Assembly: GCF_900114925.1 (NCBI RefSeq)
Contig: NZ_FOUR01000003.1
Span: 310,001 to 374,000 of the forward strand
DNA: 64,000 bases
Reading direction: 5' to 3'
DNA from: Marinobacter pelagius
Lineage (GTDB): Bacteria; Pseudomonadota; Gammaproteobacteria; Pseudomonadales; Oleiphilaceae
Numbering within the stretch: the first letter of the stretch is position 1; each line of letters opens with the position of its first letter. Under the pieces are notes generated by a model that worked only from the letters and a program-made list of their open reading frames with translations, did no database searches and had not been told where the DNA came from. The translations under genes and the position numbers were made by a program. Below are positions 8,732 through 17,631 of this stretch, piece after piece.

Positions 8732-9400
8732 ATGATTACGGTTCATCACCTGAACAATTCCCGCTCACAACGTGTTCTCTGGATGCTGGAGGAGTTGGGC
8801 GTGCCCTACGAGATCCAGCGTTACCAGCGCGACCCCGAAACCATGCTGGCGCCGGAAAGCCTCAAGAAGGTACACCCGCTGGGCAAATCACCGGTGATTA
8901 CCGATGGAGATCTGGTCGTGGCCGAGTCCGGCGCCATTATCGAATACCTTGCCCACACCTATGGCAAAGACACCATGCTGCCGGAAGCCGGTGGCCAGGC
9001 CCGGCTGGATTACACCTACTGGCTGCACTACGCCGAAGGCTCCCTGATGCCTCCTCTGGTCATGCGCCTGGTGTTTGAAAAGGTAAAAACCAGCCCCATG
9101 CCATTTTTCATCAAGCCAGTGGCAAAAGGTATCTCGGACAAAACCAATCAGGTTTTCATCGGTCCGATGATCAAGACACACCTGGATTTTGTCGAAGCCC
9201 ACCTGGCGAAAAACACCTGGTTTCTCGGGGAGAATATCAGCGGGGCAGATATCCAGATGAGCTTTCCGTTGGAAGCCTCCGTGGCACGGGGTATCGTTGG
9301 CCAGAACCGGCCTAACATCACTGCCTGGGTGGAACGAGTACATGCCAGACCGGCGTACCAACGGGCTCTCGAAAAAGGGGGCGAATACGACTTTGCCTGA
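8732..9400 (+). CDS. Glutathione S-transferase
   Basis: A 222-aa cytosolic GST with an N-terminal thioredoxin fold (ITVHHLNNSRSQRVLWMLEE) whose catalytic serine/asparagine region is NNSRSQR. The glutathione-binding segment is GKSPVITDGDLVVAESGAII (about residues 49-68), with the conserved cis-proline and the ES pair. A C-terminal helical domain ends in RPNITAWVERVHARPAYQRA. It would conjugate or reduce electrophiles using glutathione. AAAGGAG lies 7-8 bases before the ATG at 8732, favouring this start over the TTG at 8726. Confidence 0.93.
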   Translation: MITVHHLNNSRSQRVLWMLEELGVPYEIQRYQRDPETMLAPESLKKVHPLGKSPVITDGDLVVAESGAIIEYLAHTYGKDTMLPEAGGQARLDYTYWLHYAEGSLMPPLVMRLVFEKVKTSPMPFFIKPVAKGISDKTNQVFIGPMIKTHLDFVEAHLAKNTWFLGENISGADIQMSFPLEASVARGIVGQNRPNITAWVERVHARPAYQRALEKGGEYDFA

Positions 9401-9619
9401 GTAGATACTCAGCCCCTGTTGCCGAGACGAGGGCTACTGCATATGGGTGCTGAGTTATAGCATGGTGCAGAAGCTGCTCACGCTTGCCCCAACACACCTG
9501 GAATAACTAAACCGCGAAATTTTTAACCGGCGACGGTCACATTCGGCGCGCTATGAGTCCGCGGTTAAATCAAAAGCGTAGTATTGCATCGAAACACCGA
9601 ACCGGCGCAAAGTCCGACT

Positions 9620-10186
9620 ATGACCAAGCCTCAACGACTACTCGCCCTGCTCACCTTCGCCTTCCTGGCCCAGACCAGCCAAGGCGCGCTTCGCTGCGGC
9701 AGCGCTCTGGTCAATGACGGAGCCTGGCCTATCGAGGTTGAGGAAAGCTGTGGGCCGCCGGACTATGTCGCGGAATACCCCAGCGCGACCGTACCCGGCC
9801 TCGGCGTGGTGCAGACCGAGGCGCACTGGTACTACAACCACGGCCCCCAGCGCTTCATGCAGCGGTTGGTCTTTCGCAATGGCAAGCTCGCTCGGGTCGA
9901 CACCCTCGGGTACGGATTCCATACCTCCGATTCACCCAGGTGCACTCCCAACACGCTCAGGCATATCAAAACCGAATACGAGCTGATCGCCCGATGCGGC
10001 GAGCCGATATCCAAACGCCTGGAATGGCAGGCACCCCCGCTCCGCAAACACTCGGAAACGTGGCAAACCCTGCAACCGGTGCTGATTCAGGAGTGGTTAT
10101 ACGATTTCTCGGACAATCAGTTTCGGCAGGTTGTCACCCTGAGAAACGGTCAGGTTGTGGACATTGAGTCCCGCCCTGGCCGGTGA
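9620..10186 (+). CDS. DUF2845 domain-containing exported protein
   Basis: This 188-aa protein has a signal peptide (MTKPQRLLALLTFAFLAQTS, cleavage near QGA-LRC) and then the DUF2845 pattern ALRCGSALVNDGAWPIEVEE with a paired CGxP motif (CGPPDY and later ARCGEPISKRLEW). These repeats resemble small outer-membrane-assembly folds such as SmpA/OmlA. It ends 14 bases before the convergent PAAR gene. Function unknown; periplasmic location inferred. Confidence 0.82.
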   Translation: MTKPQRLLALLTFAFLAQTSQGALRCGSALVNDGAWPIEVEESCGPPDYVAEYPSATVPGLGVVQTEAHWYYNHGPQRFMQRLVFRNGKLARVDTLGYGFHTSDSPRCTPNTLRHIKTEYELIARCGEPISKRLEWQAPPLRKHSETWQTLQPVLIQEWLYDFSDNQFRQVVTLRNGQVVDIESRPGR

Positions 10187-10200
10187 GTCGTCGGCGCATA

Positions 10201-10491
10201 CTAATCACCAACAACAACGCTGCCGCTACCAATAGTCACCCCGCCACAAGAAATCGCACCGCCGGTTATCGCGGCCGGCTTGCCATTAATCATCACCGTA
10301 CTGGAGCCACCGGCAATCGTGCGCGGATGCGGGGGATGCTTCGGTTTGGAGTGTGGTGCCAACGGATCCCCCACACGGGCAGCGGGTTTGCCATTAATCA
10401 GAACATCGGGGGAGCCGGCAATCACCGGAGTGGGAGGAAAACCCTCGTGGTCGGAGCCCATGTCTCCGAGCAGAACAATCGCTCTGTTCAT
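10201..10491 (-). CDS. PAAR domain-containing protein (orphan spike tip)
   Basis: PAAR proteins cap the VgrG spike of type VI secretion systems and related contractile machines, and may carry effectors. The 96-aa protein is a bare PAAR domain: repeated turns PDVLINGKPAARVGDPLAPH, RTIAGGSSTVMINGKPAAIT and GGAISCGGVTIGSGS, with histidine and cysteine residues that can bind the apical zinc. No toxin extension follows. No vgrG, hcp or tss gene is present in the window, so its partners must lie elsewhere. AAGGAT precedes the ATG. Confidence 0.92.
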   Translation of the reverse strand: MNRAIVLLGDMGSDHEGFPPTPVIAGSPDVLINGKPAARVGDPLAPHSKPKHPPHPRTIAGGSSTVMINGKPAAITGGAISCGGVTIGSGSVVVGD

Positions 10492-10737
10492 ATCGCATCC
10501 TTTGCGTTAGCTGTCATCCTTGATACGCATCACCGTCAACCGGGCGGTCCGCGCCCTGGCGATGCAGCCTGAGATCTTACCCTTAAGAGCGCGAGTAACC
10601 AACATCCGATCAATGCAAAGGGTGTGGAGACCGCTCCTTGATCACCGGCTTAGTATTGAACAAACTCCCGAACCATAGCAAAGTCCGAACAAGATCATGA
10701 TCGACATTCTCTCCACCATATTCACAGGCACTCGCGC

Positions 10738-11616
10738 ATGAAACTCAACCCCTTCAACACTCGCATTGGCCTGGCTCTCGGAGGCGGTGCGGCCAAGGGT
10801 ATTGCCCACATTGGCGTCCTGAAGGCGTTCGAGGAAGAGCAGATCCCGATTCATTGCATTTCGGGCACCAGTGCCGGAGCGCTGATCGCCAGTTACTACG
10901 CCTTCGGCCGCCCGGCAGAGTCCATACTGTCGATCTGTTCAACGTTGAACCTGTCGAAGATCATCAACTTCACGTTCGAACGCGGCGGCCTGTTCAGTAC
11001 CGATAACATCCGGGCGATGATCCATCGGGATCTGGGGGATTGCCGGATCGAGGATGCCAGGATTCCCCTGGCCATTTGCGCAACGGACATCGAAACCGGT
11101 GAACAGCTGGTCTTCAGAAAAGGGAACCTGGCAGACGCCGTCTGCGCGTCCATGGCGGTGCCTGGCCTGTTTGTGCCGGTGGAAGTGGATGGCCGGGTTC
11201 TGGTAGACGGCGGGCTGGTTGAGAACGTCCCGATTTCGCCACTGGAGAGTATGGGCGCGGGTATTACCGTGGCCATTGATCTGAGCCATGTCAGCCGCTA
11301 CCCGAAACCGCACGACACGTTTGATGTGATCACCAATGCCATCAACATCGGCATCGATTTCAATACGCGCAAGCAGCTGAAAAACGCAGATATCGTGGTG
11401 CCGCTCGATCTGAGCCAATACAGCCTCACCAACAACGCCAAATGCGTGGACGAGCTCTACATGGAGGGCTACCACCCAATGAAGGAAAAGATTCGCCGGG
11501 TCCTCTGGTACAAGAGGATGAATCTGATGATTTACCTTTTGCACGCGGTCCGGAAGTTGCTGCCCTTCAAGGTGCCGGAGATTATCAAAGACCTTAAACG
11601 CCACGGGCCGGCCTGA
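10738..11616 (+). CDS. Patatin-like phospholipase family protein (RssA-like)
   Basis: A 292-aa serine hydrolase with the complete patatin set: glycine-rich oxyanion loop IGLALGGGAAKGIAHIGVL (about residues 11-29), nucleophile GTSAGAL (serine about residue 44), and catalytic aspartate in VDGGLVENVPIS (about residue 159). This Ser-Asp dyad cleaves acyl esters of phospholipids; the closest general type is RssA/NTE-like. No signal peptide is seen, so it probably acts at the cytoplasmic face. It stands alone downstream of a 246-base intergenic gap. Confidence 0.92.
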   Translation: MKLNPFNTRIGLALGGGAAKGIAHIGVLKAFEEEQIPIHCISGTSAGALIASYYAFGRPAESILSICSTLNLSKIINFTFERGGLFSTDNIRAMIHRDLGDCRIEDARIPLAICATDIETGEQLVFRKGNLADAVCASMAVPGLFVPVEVDGRVLVDGGLVENVPISPLESMGAGITVAIDLSHVSRYPKPHDTFDVITNAINIGIDFNTRKQLKNADIVVPLDLSQYSLTNNAKCVDELYMEGYHPMKEKIRRVLWYKRMNLMIYLLHAVRKLLPFKVPEIIKDLKRHGPA

Positions 11617-11722
11617 AAACCCATGAGTTCGGATTCAGGGGTGCTGCATCTCTTCAAAACATGGTGAAGGATGACGAGTTATCCTCTGATGTAAGCAACC
11701 CGTGGCATTGAACTGTTTGCAC

Positions 11723-13027
11723 CTACCAGGCACCCACCACATAACCCAGCTTCTCCGGCAGCCACAGCGCAATGCCCGGCATCAGCATCACCAGCAGCAA
11801 GCTGGAGGCCATGGCCACGATAAAGACCAGCGACCAGCCTATAGTGTGTTCCAGGCGGATATTCGCGATACGGGTGGTGACCATCAGGTTAACGGCAACC
11901 GGTGGCGTAAACTGCCCGATGGCGATGTTCATCGCCAGCAGAATGCCAAACCAGATCGGGTTCCAGCCGAAATGATTCATCAGCGGCAGCACGATCGGGA
12001 TCAGGATCAGGTAAATGGAAATCGCATCCAGCAACATGCCGGCGATCAGCACCAGAATCATCACCAGGCCCAGCAGCACCCAGCCGTTTTCAGAGAGTGA
12101 CAGCAGCGCATCTGCCAAGTGCTGGAAGGTACCCAGGGTGGTGCCTGCCCAGGCGAAGATGCCCGCCAGCGCGATGATGAACATGACCACCCCGGAGGTA
12201 ACGGCCGCCTCGGTCATCAGATTCCACAGGTCCCGGAGGCCCAGATTCCGGTACAGCAGGCAACCGACCAGCACCCCGTATGTCACCGCAACGACAGCGG
12301 CTTCCGTGGGAGTGAACAGCCCCGAACGAAGCCCGCCCAGAATGATCACCGGGGCAAACAGCGCCGGAAGGGCTGCCTTGAAGCTGGGCCAGAACGGTGG
12401 GCGCTCAACCGTTTCCGGATCTTCCCACCGATACTTCCTGGAGAAATACAGTGCCGGTGCCAGCAGGGATACCCCCGCCAGGATACCCGGGAACAGGCCG
12501 GCGGCGAACAGCGCCCGAAGATCCACCCCGGGCACCACGATGGAATAGAGAATCAACGCGATGGAGGGCGGGATCAGAATCGCGGTGGACGACGAGGCTG
12601 CAATCAGCGAAGCGGAGAACGGCTGCGGGTACCCCGCCTTCTTCATGCTCGGCAACATCACCATTGCCACCGCCGCCGCATCGGCAGGACCCGAGCCGCT
12701 CATGCCGCCCATGATGAGACACACCAGCACCGCGACCACCGTAAGCCCCCCGTGCCGGGGGCCGATAATCGCCTGGGCGAAACGAACCAGGCTTGCGGCC
12801 ACACCCGCCCGCTCAAAAATCAGACCCGTCAGAATAAACAGGGGAATCGCAATCAGCGGGTACTTGGCCACACTGTTGTAGGTGTTGGTGCCGAAGGTGC
12901 CCAGCATGGCGGGAGGCAGTCCGGCCACAATGCCGACAACACCGCCCACGCCCAGGGCAATGGCCACCGGCACTCCCATGATCAAGGCCAGCAGGAAGCT
13001 GGCAACCATCAAAAGATCAGGACTCAT
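11723..13027 (-). CDS. dctM: TRAP transporter large permease, DctM
   Basis: This 434-aa integral membrane subunit carries the ion-coupled transport path of a tripartite ATP-independent transporter. The protein is hydrophobic with about twelve helices and typical DctM segments: ALIMGVPVAIALGVGGVVGI, PLFILTGLIFERAGVAASLV, GGMSGSGPADAAAVAMVMLP and GQFTPPVAVNLMV. The start overlaps the end of dctQ by 11 bases, showing translational coupling. It is the last gene of dctP-dctQ-dctM, read on the minus strand. Confidence 0.95.
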   Translation of the reverse strand: MSPDLLMVASFLLALIMGVPVAIALGVGGVVGIVAGLPPAMLGTFGTNTYNSVAKYPLIAIPLFILTGLIFERAGVAASLVRFAQAIIGPRHGGLTVVAVLVCLIMGGMSGSGPADAAAVAMVMLPSMKKAGYPQPFSASLIAASSSTAILIPPSIALILYSIVVPGVDLRALFAAGLFPGILAGVSLLAPALYFSRKYRWEDPETVERPPFWPSFKAALPALFAPVIILGGLRSGLFTPTEAAVVAVTYGVLVGCLLYRNLGLRDLWNLMTEAAVTSGVVMFIIALAGIFAWAGTTLGTFQHLADALLSLSENGWVLLGLVMILVLIAGMLLDAISIYLILIPIVLPLMNHFGWNPIWFGILLAMNIAIGQFTPPVAVNLMVTTRIANIRLEHTIGWSLVFIVAMASSLLLVMLMPGIALWLPEKLGYVVGAW

Positions 13028-13511
13028 GAATCGCCTCCGGATCTGTCTTGCCCCGCAGGCGGTCGATCAGGTTCTGGGTCATGCGGATGATGATGGCCAC
13101 AGACAACAGCGGCAGCCAGATCACATAGATCCAGTTGGGCAGCCCCAGCCCCGGTGACAGAGATTCCCACTGGTATTCCTGCCAGGCGAAGGTGCTGCCG
13201 TACCAGGTCATGATGCCCACAACGGTCACACCGGCCAGCCACTGCAGTACAAAAACCACCTTGCATGCCCACAACGGAAGGAAATGTTCGATCAGTTCGA
13301 TGCGGATGTGCTGGTTATGGCGTGCGGCCACCGCCGCCCCTGCAAAAGTGAGCACCACCAGAAAGAACACCGAGAACTCCTCGGTAAAAGCGAACGACGC
13401 ATCCGTGGCGTAGCGGACAATCACGTTGCCCAGGCTAATCCCGCAGATCGCAATCAGGGCAATGGTGGCCAGCCAGGCCTCAGGGCGAAACTTGGGAGAA
13501 CGGGACGGCAT
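13017..13511 (-). CDS. dctQ: TRAP transporter small permease, DctQ
   Basis: A 164-aa membrane subunit with four helices (first: WLATIALIAICGISLGNVIV) and the DctQ pattern AFTEEFSVFFLVVLTFAGAA followed by ARHNQHIRIELIEHFLPLW. It stabilises and scaffolds the large subunit. The ATG at 13511 is preceded by GGAG; a TTG 21 bases upstream has none. It follows dctP by 60 bases that contain a strong hairpin, and overlaps dctM. Confidence 0.93.
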   Translation of the reverse strand: MPSRSPKFRPEAWLATIALIAICGISLGNVIVRYATDASFAFTEEFSVFFLVVLTFAGAAVAARHNQHIRIELIEHFLPLWACKVVFVLQWLAGVTVVGIMTWYGSTFAWQEYQWESLSPGLGLPNWIYVIWLPLLSVAIIIRMTQNLIDRLRGKTDPEAIHES

Positions 13512-13532
13512 GGAAACTCCGTTATGGAACAA

Positions 13533-13556
13533 GCGCCCGCCGATGTTGGCGGGCGC
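13533..13556 (-). promoter_or_regulatory. Intercistronic hairpin between dctP and dctQ
   Basis: A perfect 9-bp stem (GCGCCCGCC / GGCGGGCGC) with loop gatgtt lies between the dctP stop and the dctQ start. It lacks a T-tract, so it is not a full terminator. Such hairpins typically protect the upstream mRNA or attenuate transcription, giving more binding protein than permease. That role is inferred. Confidence 0.6.
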
Positions 13557-13571
13557 GGGGGCAGGTCTGAC

Positions 13572-14585
13572 TTACTGGTTGCGGTTGGCAACTGCGTCCT
13601 GTGCCTGCTTGATGAGATCTTCACCAATACGGGACGTCCATTTCTCATAGACGGACTTCGTAGCCTCCTTGAAGGCCTCACGCTGCTCCGGCGTCAACTC
13701 GGTGACTTCCACGCCACGCTCCTTGATAGCGGCCAGAGTCGCGTCCACTTCGCCACGGGATTTCTCGATTTCCCACTGGCCGGCGTCAATCGCCGCCTGC
13801 TTCAGCAGGGCCTGATCTTCGGCCGAGAACTGGTCCCAGACCTGGTTGCTGACGGCAAACACCAATGGATCCGCCATGTAGTGCCAGCGGGTCAGGTATT
13901 TCTGACCAACCTGGTCGATACGTGCCACGTCAAAGACCGACAGCGGGTTTTCCTGACCATCCACAGCACCGGTGGTCAGCGCCGGCTTGGCGTCGGCCCA
14001 GCTCATCTGGGTGGGGTTGGCGCCAAGGGCAGTAAAGGTATCCTGGAACAGCGGAGAACCGACAACGCGGATTTTCAGCCCGTCCAGGTCAGCCGGCTCA
14101 TCAATGGTCAGCTTGGAATTGGACAACTCACGGAAGCCGTTCTCACCCCAGGCCAGAGGGGTCACTCCGCGCTTCTTGATGGCGGCAAAGACTGCCTCGC
14201 CCGCCTCACCCTGGGTAATGGCATCAATGGCAGCGTAGTCGGGCATCAGGAACGGCAGGGAAAACAGGTTCAGTTCCGGTACCTGGGGCGACCAGTTGAT
14301 GGTAGAACCGACCGCCATATCGATCAGCCCGGAACGCATGGCAGAAAACTCCTTGGTCTGGTCGCCGGAGACCAGCTGGGAGTTGCTGTAAATCTTCATA
14401 TTGATTCGCCCGTCAGAGCGCTCTTTCACCAACTCCACCCACTTGTCAGCAGCCTGGCCCCAGGGAAAGGCAGACGGGAGGACTGTTGAGACGGTGTATT
14501 CATCCTTGTACTCGGCGTGGGAAGCGCCACTGAACAGGAACGTAGCCGCCACAGCGGCAGCCAGAAGTGTGCGACGTTTCGACAT
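13572..14585 (-). CDS. dctP: TRAP transporter substrate-binding protein, DctP
   Basis: A 337-aa periplasmic solute receptor of the DctP/TAXI-independent class. The signal peptide (SKRRTLLAAAVAATFLFSGA) ends at SHA-EYKD. Conserved parts include YKDEYTVSTVLPSAFPWGQA, the NMKIYSNSQLVSGDQTKEF segment, GLKIRVVGSPLFQDTFTALG with the carboxylate-binding arginine (IRV), and GAVDGQENPLS. C4-dicarboxylates or other organic acids are the usual ligands; the exact one is unknown. It is the first gene of the dctPQM operon. AAGGA precedes the ATG at 14585. Confidence 0.94.
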   Translation of the reverse strand: MSKRRTLLAAAVAATFLFSGASHAEYKDEYTVSTVLPSAFPWGQAADKWVELVKERSDGRINMKIYSNSQLVSGDQTKEFSAMRSGLIDMAVGSTINWSPQVPELNLFSLPFLMPDYAAIDAITQGEAGEAVFAAIKKRGVTPLAWGENGFRELSNSKLTIDEPADLDGLKIRVVGSPLFQDTFTALGANPTQMSWADAKPALTTGAVDGQENPLSVFDVARIDQVGQKYLTRWHYMADPLVFAVSNQVWDQFSAEDQALLKQAAIDAGQWEIEKSRGEVDATLAAIKERGVEVTELTPEQREAFKEATKSVYEKWTSRIGEDLIKQAQDAVANRNQ

Positions 14586-14692
14586 AGCGATTTCCTTCTT
14601 ATTGGAGTTGTTCCGATCGCCAAGCGGCAATCAGGCAGCGGACCGCCTGAAGGAGTATAGAAAGGGTGCTATCAAGAGGCAACGAATGCCCG

Positions 14693-16078
14693 CTAACGAG
14701 GCCGAATATTCTGATTCACCCGGAACAGATTCTCCGGATCATACTTCTGCTTGACCTCCACCAGCCGCTTGTAGGCCGCCCCGTAGGCAAACTCGACCCG
14801 GTCAGCCTCATCATGGGAAAGAAAATTGATGTAAGCACCACCGCTGGCATAAGGCTTGGCGGCTTCAAAGAATGCGCGCGCCCACTGGCGGCAATGCTCG
14901 TCTTCCCCGGGCGTTTCCCAGCGTCCATGCACATTCATCACATAGTTTGCGTCACGGCTGGAGTAGGCCATGGCGTCGTGCGCCACCCGGCCGGTCTGGC
15001 CGCCAATCGAGGCAATAAAGATCTCACAGTGGGGCGATGGCAGCTTGTCTCCATACTCCAGCGCAACCCGGATCACATCGTCGGTCAGCTTTACGAAATT
15101 GTGGGACTTCCAGTAATTCCTCGCACCGTCCGCCAGCAGTGGGTCAAACGCCTGTTGCCAGTTGGCGTAGGGTTGAACACCAACATGCTCGCCATGCGCA
15201 TCGCCGAATGAACGCAGAGGCGCAATCAGTTGTTCGCCAACTTCCGGGTCCCCGGCATAGCAAATCGCCAGAGCGACAATCGGCTCGCCATGAACGGACT
15301 CAGGCAGGAAGGGCAATGGCGGCGCATGGCGAATCACTAACCACACATTCAGTTCATCGGGCATGATTTCCGTGAAACGCGCAAACTGCGTCAGCACCGA
15401 CCGCGCCTGCTTGAACGGGAATACCATCAGCCCACTCAACAACTCCGGCCCCACTGGGTGCAGCTGAAACTCGAACCGGGTAACAATGCCAAAATTACCG
15501 CCACCACCCCGTGTGCCCCAGAACAGGTCCGGATTCTCAGTGGCACTGGCGCGAACCTGGCGCCCATCGGCGGTCACCATGTCCGCTGAAATCAGGTTAT
15601 CCACGGTCATGCCAAACTTCCGGCTGAGCCAGCCAAACCCGCCCCCGAGGGTCAGGCCTGCGACGCCCGTTGTGGAATTGATCCCCAGCGGCGTCGCCAA
15701 CCCATGCATCTGGGCAGCCGCGTCAAAATCTGCCAGAGTGCAGCCGGGCCCTACAAAGGCCCGTTGTTTCTCAACATCGACCTCAACGTCCTTCATCTGC
15801 GACAGATCGATCATCAGTCCGTCATCGCACACCGCGTTGCCCGCGATGTTGTGCCCGCCGCCCTTGACCGAAACCAACATGGACTGATCACGCCCGAAGT
15901 TGACCGCAGCCACTACATCCTCCGCCGAATGGCACTGGGCAATCAGAGCCGGCTTCCGGTCAATCATGGCGTTCCAGATCTGACGAGCCTCGTGGTACCC
16001 AGCATCTGCAGGCTCAAACACAGGGCCACCGAACTGCCCTCTGAAGGTGTCAATCGTTCCTCGCTGTAACGTAGTCAT
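14693..16078 (-). CDS. FAD-binding oxidoreductase, berberine-bridge type
   Basis: A 461-aa flavoenzyme of the PCMH/BBE group. The FAD domain has MLVSVKGGGHNIAGNAVCDD, whose histidine is the usual covalent FAD attachment, then TPLGINSTTGVAGLTLGGGF GWLSRKFGMTVDNLISADMV. The position where bicovalent enzymes carry a cysteine is not a cysteine, so linkage is probably single. It ends with the BBE motif KYDPENLFRVNQNIRP. Such enzymes oxidise alcohols or sugars with oxygen. I chose ATG 16078, with AAGGAG upstream at good spacing; the further open frame to 16279 is not family sequence. Confidence 0.88.
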   Translation of the reverse strand: MTTLQRGTIDTFRGQFGGPVFEPADAGYHEARQIWNAMIDRKPALIAQCHSAEDVVAAVNFGRDQSMLVSVKGGGHNIAGNAVCDDGLMIDLSQMKDVEVDVEKQRAFVGPGCTLADFDAAAQMHGLATPLGINSTTGVAGLTLGGGFGWLSRKFGMTVDNLISADMVTADGRQVRASATENPDLFWGTRGGGGNFGIVTRFEFQLHPVGPELLSGLMVFPFKQARSVLTQFARFTEIMPDELNVWLVIRHAPPLPFLPESVHGEPIVALAICYAGDPEVGEQLIAPLRSFGDAHGEHVGVQPYANWQQAFDPLLADGARNYWKSHNFVKLTDDVIRVALEYGDKLPSPHCEIFIASIGGQTGRVAHDAMAYSSRDANYVMNVHGRWETPGEDEHCRQWARAFFEAAKPYASGGAYINFLSHDEADRVEFAYGAAYKRLVEVKQKYDPENLFRVNQNIRPR

Positions 16079-16417
16079 AGCCATCTCCTTGCCCCGTAGG
16101 ACTCCTCTCTCCATCCTGCGCCCTTCCAGCGGGAACGCCAGCGGGTTATTAGACTGTTTGAGGACTATGGCGGAACTGTTAGCCGGTTTTGGTGAGGTCG
16201 CCCCGGAAACGAGTGACGCCCTTCCCTTGAAAAGCAATGCGGGCTTCGGAACCGCGACAGTCTTGCTTTTCACACTCATTCATAATCCACGGGCACCAAA
16301 CTGCTATTCTCTTTCCTGAGGTCGACAGTTGCCGCGCCTGCTGATGGCTGCAGGTCTGACATTGTTGCCGGACCTTGGGCGGGAAGTAATTAAGAACCAA
16401 GAACGGAGAAAACGGAG
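16079..16417. other. Intergenic stretch of about 340 bases
   Basis: This gap separates the divergent FAD oxidoreductase and the 61-aa membrane protein, and must carry both promoters. An open minus-strand frame continues to 16279 but has no family-like residues and no start signal. Just before 16418 lie two GGAG-type boxes (GAACGGAG and AACGGAG). I see no strong hairpin or palindrome. Confidence 0.4.
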
Positions 16418-16603
16418 ATGAAATGGATCGTACTGATCATTATCGGCGCTGTTGTGGCATTCTGGCTTTATCGGGGCCGTCGCAAAAACAGCATTGAAGA
16501 TCCTGAGGTGAAGACCTTCGAAGAGAAGGATTACTACCTGACATCCGATGAAAACTCATCCGATAAAGAGTCGTACTCTGATAAAAGTAATCCGCGACAC
16601 TGA
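16418..16603 (+). CDS. Small single-pass membrane protein, 61 aa
   Basis: The N-terminal half is one membrane helix (KWIVLIIIGAVVAFWLYRGR) and the rest is a charged, serine-rich cytoplasmic tail (SSDKESYSDKSNPRH). It has no recognised family. GGAG boxes precede the ATG. It lies 65 bases upstream of the 320-aa membrane-associated protein on the same strand and may form an operon with it. Confidence 0.6.
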   Translation: MKWIVLIIIGAVVAFWLYRGRRKNSIEDPEVKTFEEKDYYLTSDENSSDKESYSDKSNPRH

Positions 16604-16668
16604 AACGGTTTTCTCAATTGCGCTTTCATGCCCCAGACACTCACTTGCCTGCAGATAGGCCTGCCACT

Positions 16669-17631
16669 ATGTCCACTGGCCCATCGCCCGATCACAAGGT
16701 CTCGGAAGTCGAGATAGAGCAGGCCATCGGCGCAGGCATCGAGCGTTACTTTGATGACTGCCGGGCGCGGATACCGGCGTTTATTGATCGTCATTTCCAT
16801 TACCCTGGCGCCATCGCGACCAACAGGAAGGCACTGGGATGGGACATGTTGAGGGCGCCGCTGAATCTGCTTTGGGCGCCGGTATACGCCCTGGCGAGCC
16901 TGGTAAGAGTCCTGACTCGAAAACGAACAGGCCTGGGGTGGCTGCACGACTTGGCGGATCGCGTACCTGCCGGTTTTACCACCCGGGTACAGCAGCACAT
17001 CTCTCACCTGATCCTGGTGGACCTGCTGAACAATGGCCAGGAGAAATCACTGCTGGAGAGCTATCTGGTTGAGGCCCTGGAAGCGGTCTATGCGCGCCAT
17101 ACCTCTGAGCCGATCGATCACCGGCGGTTCAGCAAGCTGATTGAGCCACTGGTCGATGAGGCGCTCAGCCAGTACCGGGTGACCCGGACGGCGTCTGCCG
17201 ATATCACTAACAGTCTCACCTGCACGGTCTTGGGCGCGTTTACCTTCCAGAAATTCACACCGGGTGGCATCGGGCTCGGGGTAGTGCTCGCCTCCGTGCT
17301 CGCCAAGACCCTGGCCGCGAGGGACTTTATCCTCGGTGAAACCATTGGCGAGTGGTACTACAGCGTATTTCCACCGGAACCTTCAGTGGCGACGACGGCC
17401 AGCGTGATGTTTGCTGTCATGGCTGCATTGGCAGCGTTTGCGGCTTTGTCCGGTGTTATTTTCGATCCTGTTCAGGCGGCGGTCGGCCTGCACCGTCGGC
17501 GCCTGCGCAAATTGCTGGATCACCTGCAGAGGGATGTGTCACTCAACACCCAAAGCAGCTTTCGCCCGAAAGACCAGTTTATAGCGCGAATTCTGGATAC
17601 GTTCGACATGATCAGATCGGGTCTGCTTTAG
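16669..17631 (+). CDS. Hypothetical membrane-associated protein (possibly DUF6635)
   Basis: A 320-aa protein starting MSTGPSPDHKVSEVEIEQAI. It has helix-rich soluble segments (FIDRHFHYPGAIATNRKALG, then WDMLRAPLNLLWAPVYALAS), and hydrophobic helices near residues 182-206 and 236-262 (SVMFAVMAALAAFAALSGVI). The general pattern fits the DUF6635 family as I remember it, but I cannot confirm this. Its last 20 bases overlap the convergent NTF2-like gene tail to tail. I chose ATG 16669; an upstream TTG at 16618 lacks support. Confidence 0.6.
   Translation: MSTGPSPDHKVSEVEIEQAIGAGIERYFDDCRARIPAFIDRHFHYPGAIATNRKALGWDMLRAPLNLLWAPVYALASLVRVLTRKRTGLGWLHDLADRVPAGFTTRVQQHISHLILVDLLNNGQEKSLLESYLVEALEAVYARHTSEPIDHRRFSKLIEPLVDEALSQYRVTRTASADITNSLTCTVLGAFTFQKFTPGGIGLGVVLASVLAKTLAARDFILGETIGEWYYSVFPPEPSVATTASVMFAVMAALAAFAALSGVIFDPVQAAVGLHRRRLRKLLDHLQRDVSLNTQSSFRPKDQFIARILDTFDMIRSGLL

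Noticed and set aside
8628-9480. 13-nt identity CAGAAGCTGCTCA at 8628-8640 and 9468-9480
   Set aside because: Too short, no extended similarity or structure; may be chance.
16085-16279. N-terminal extension of the FAD oxidoreductase frame
   Set aside because: No family-like residues and no start signal, while AAGGAG precedes the ATG at 16078.
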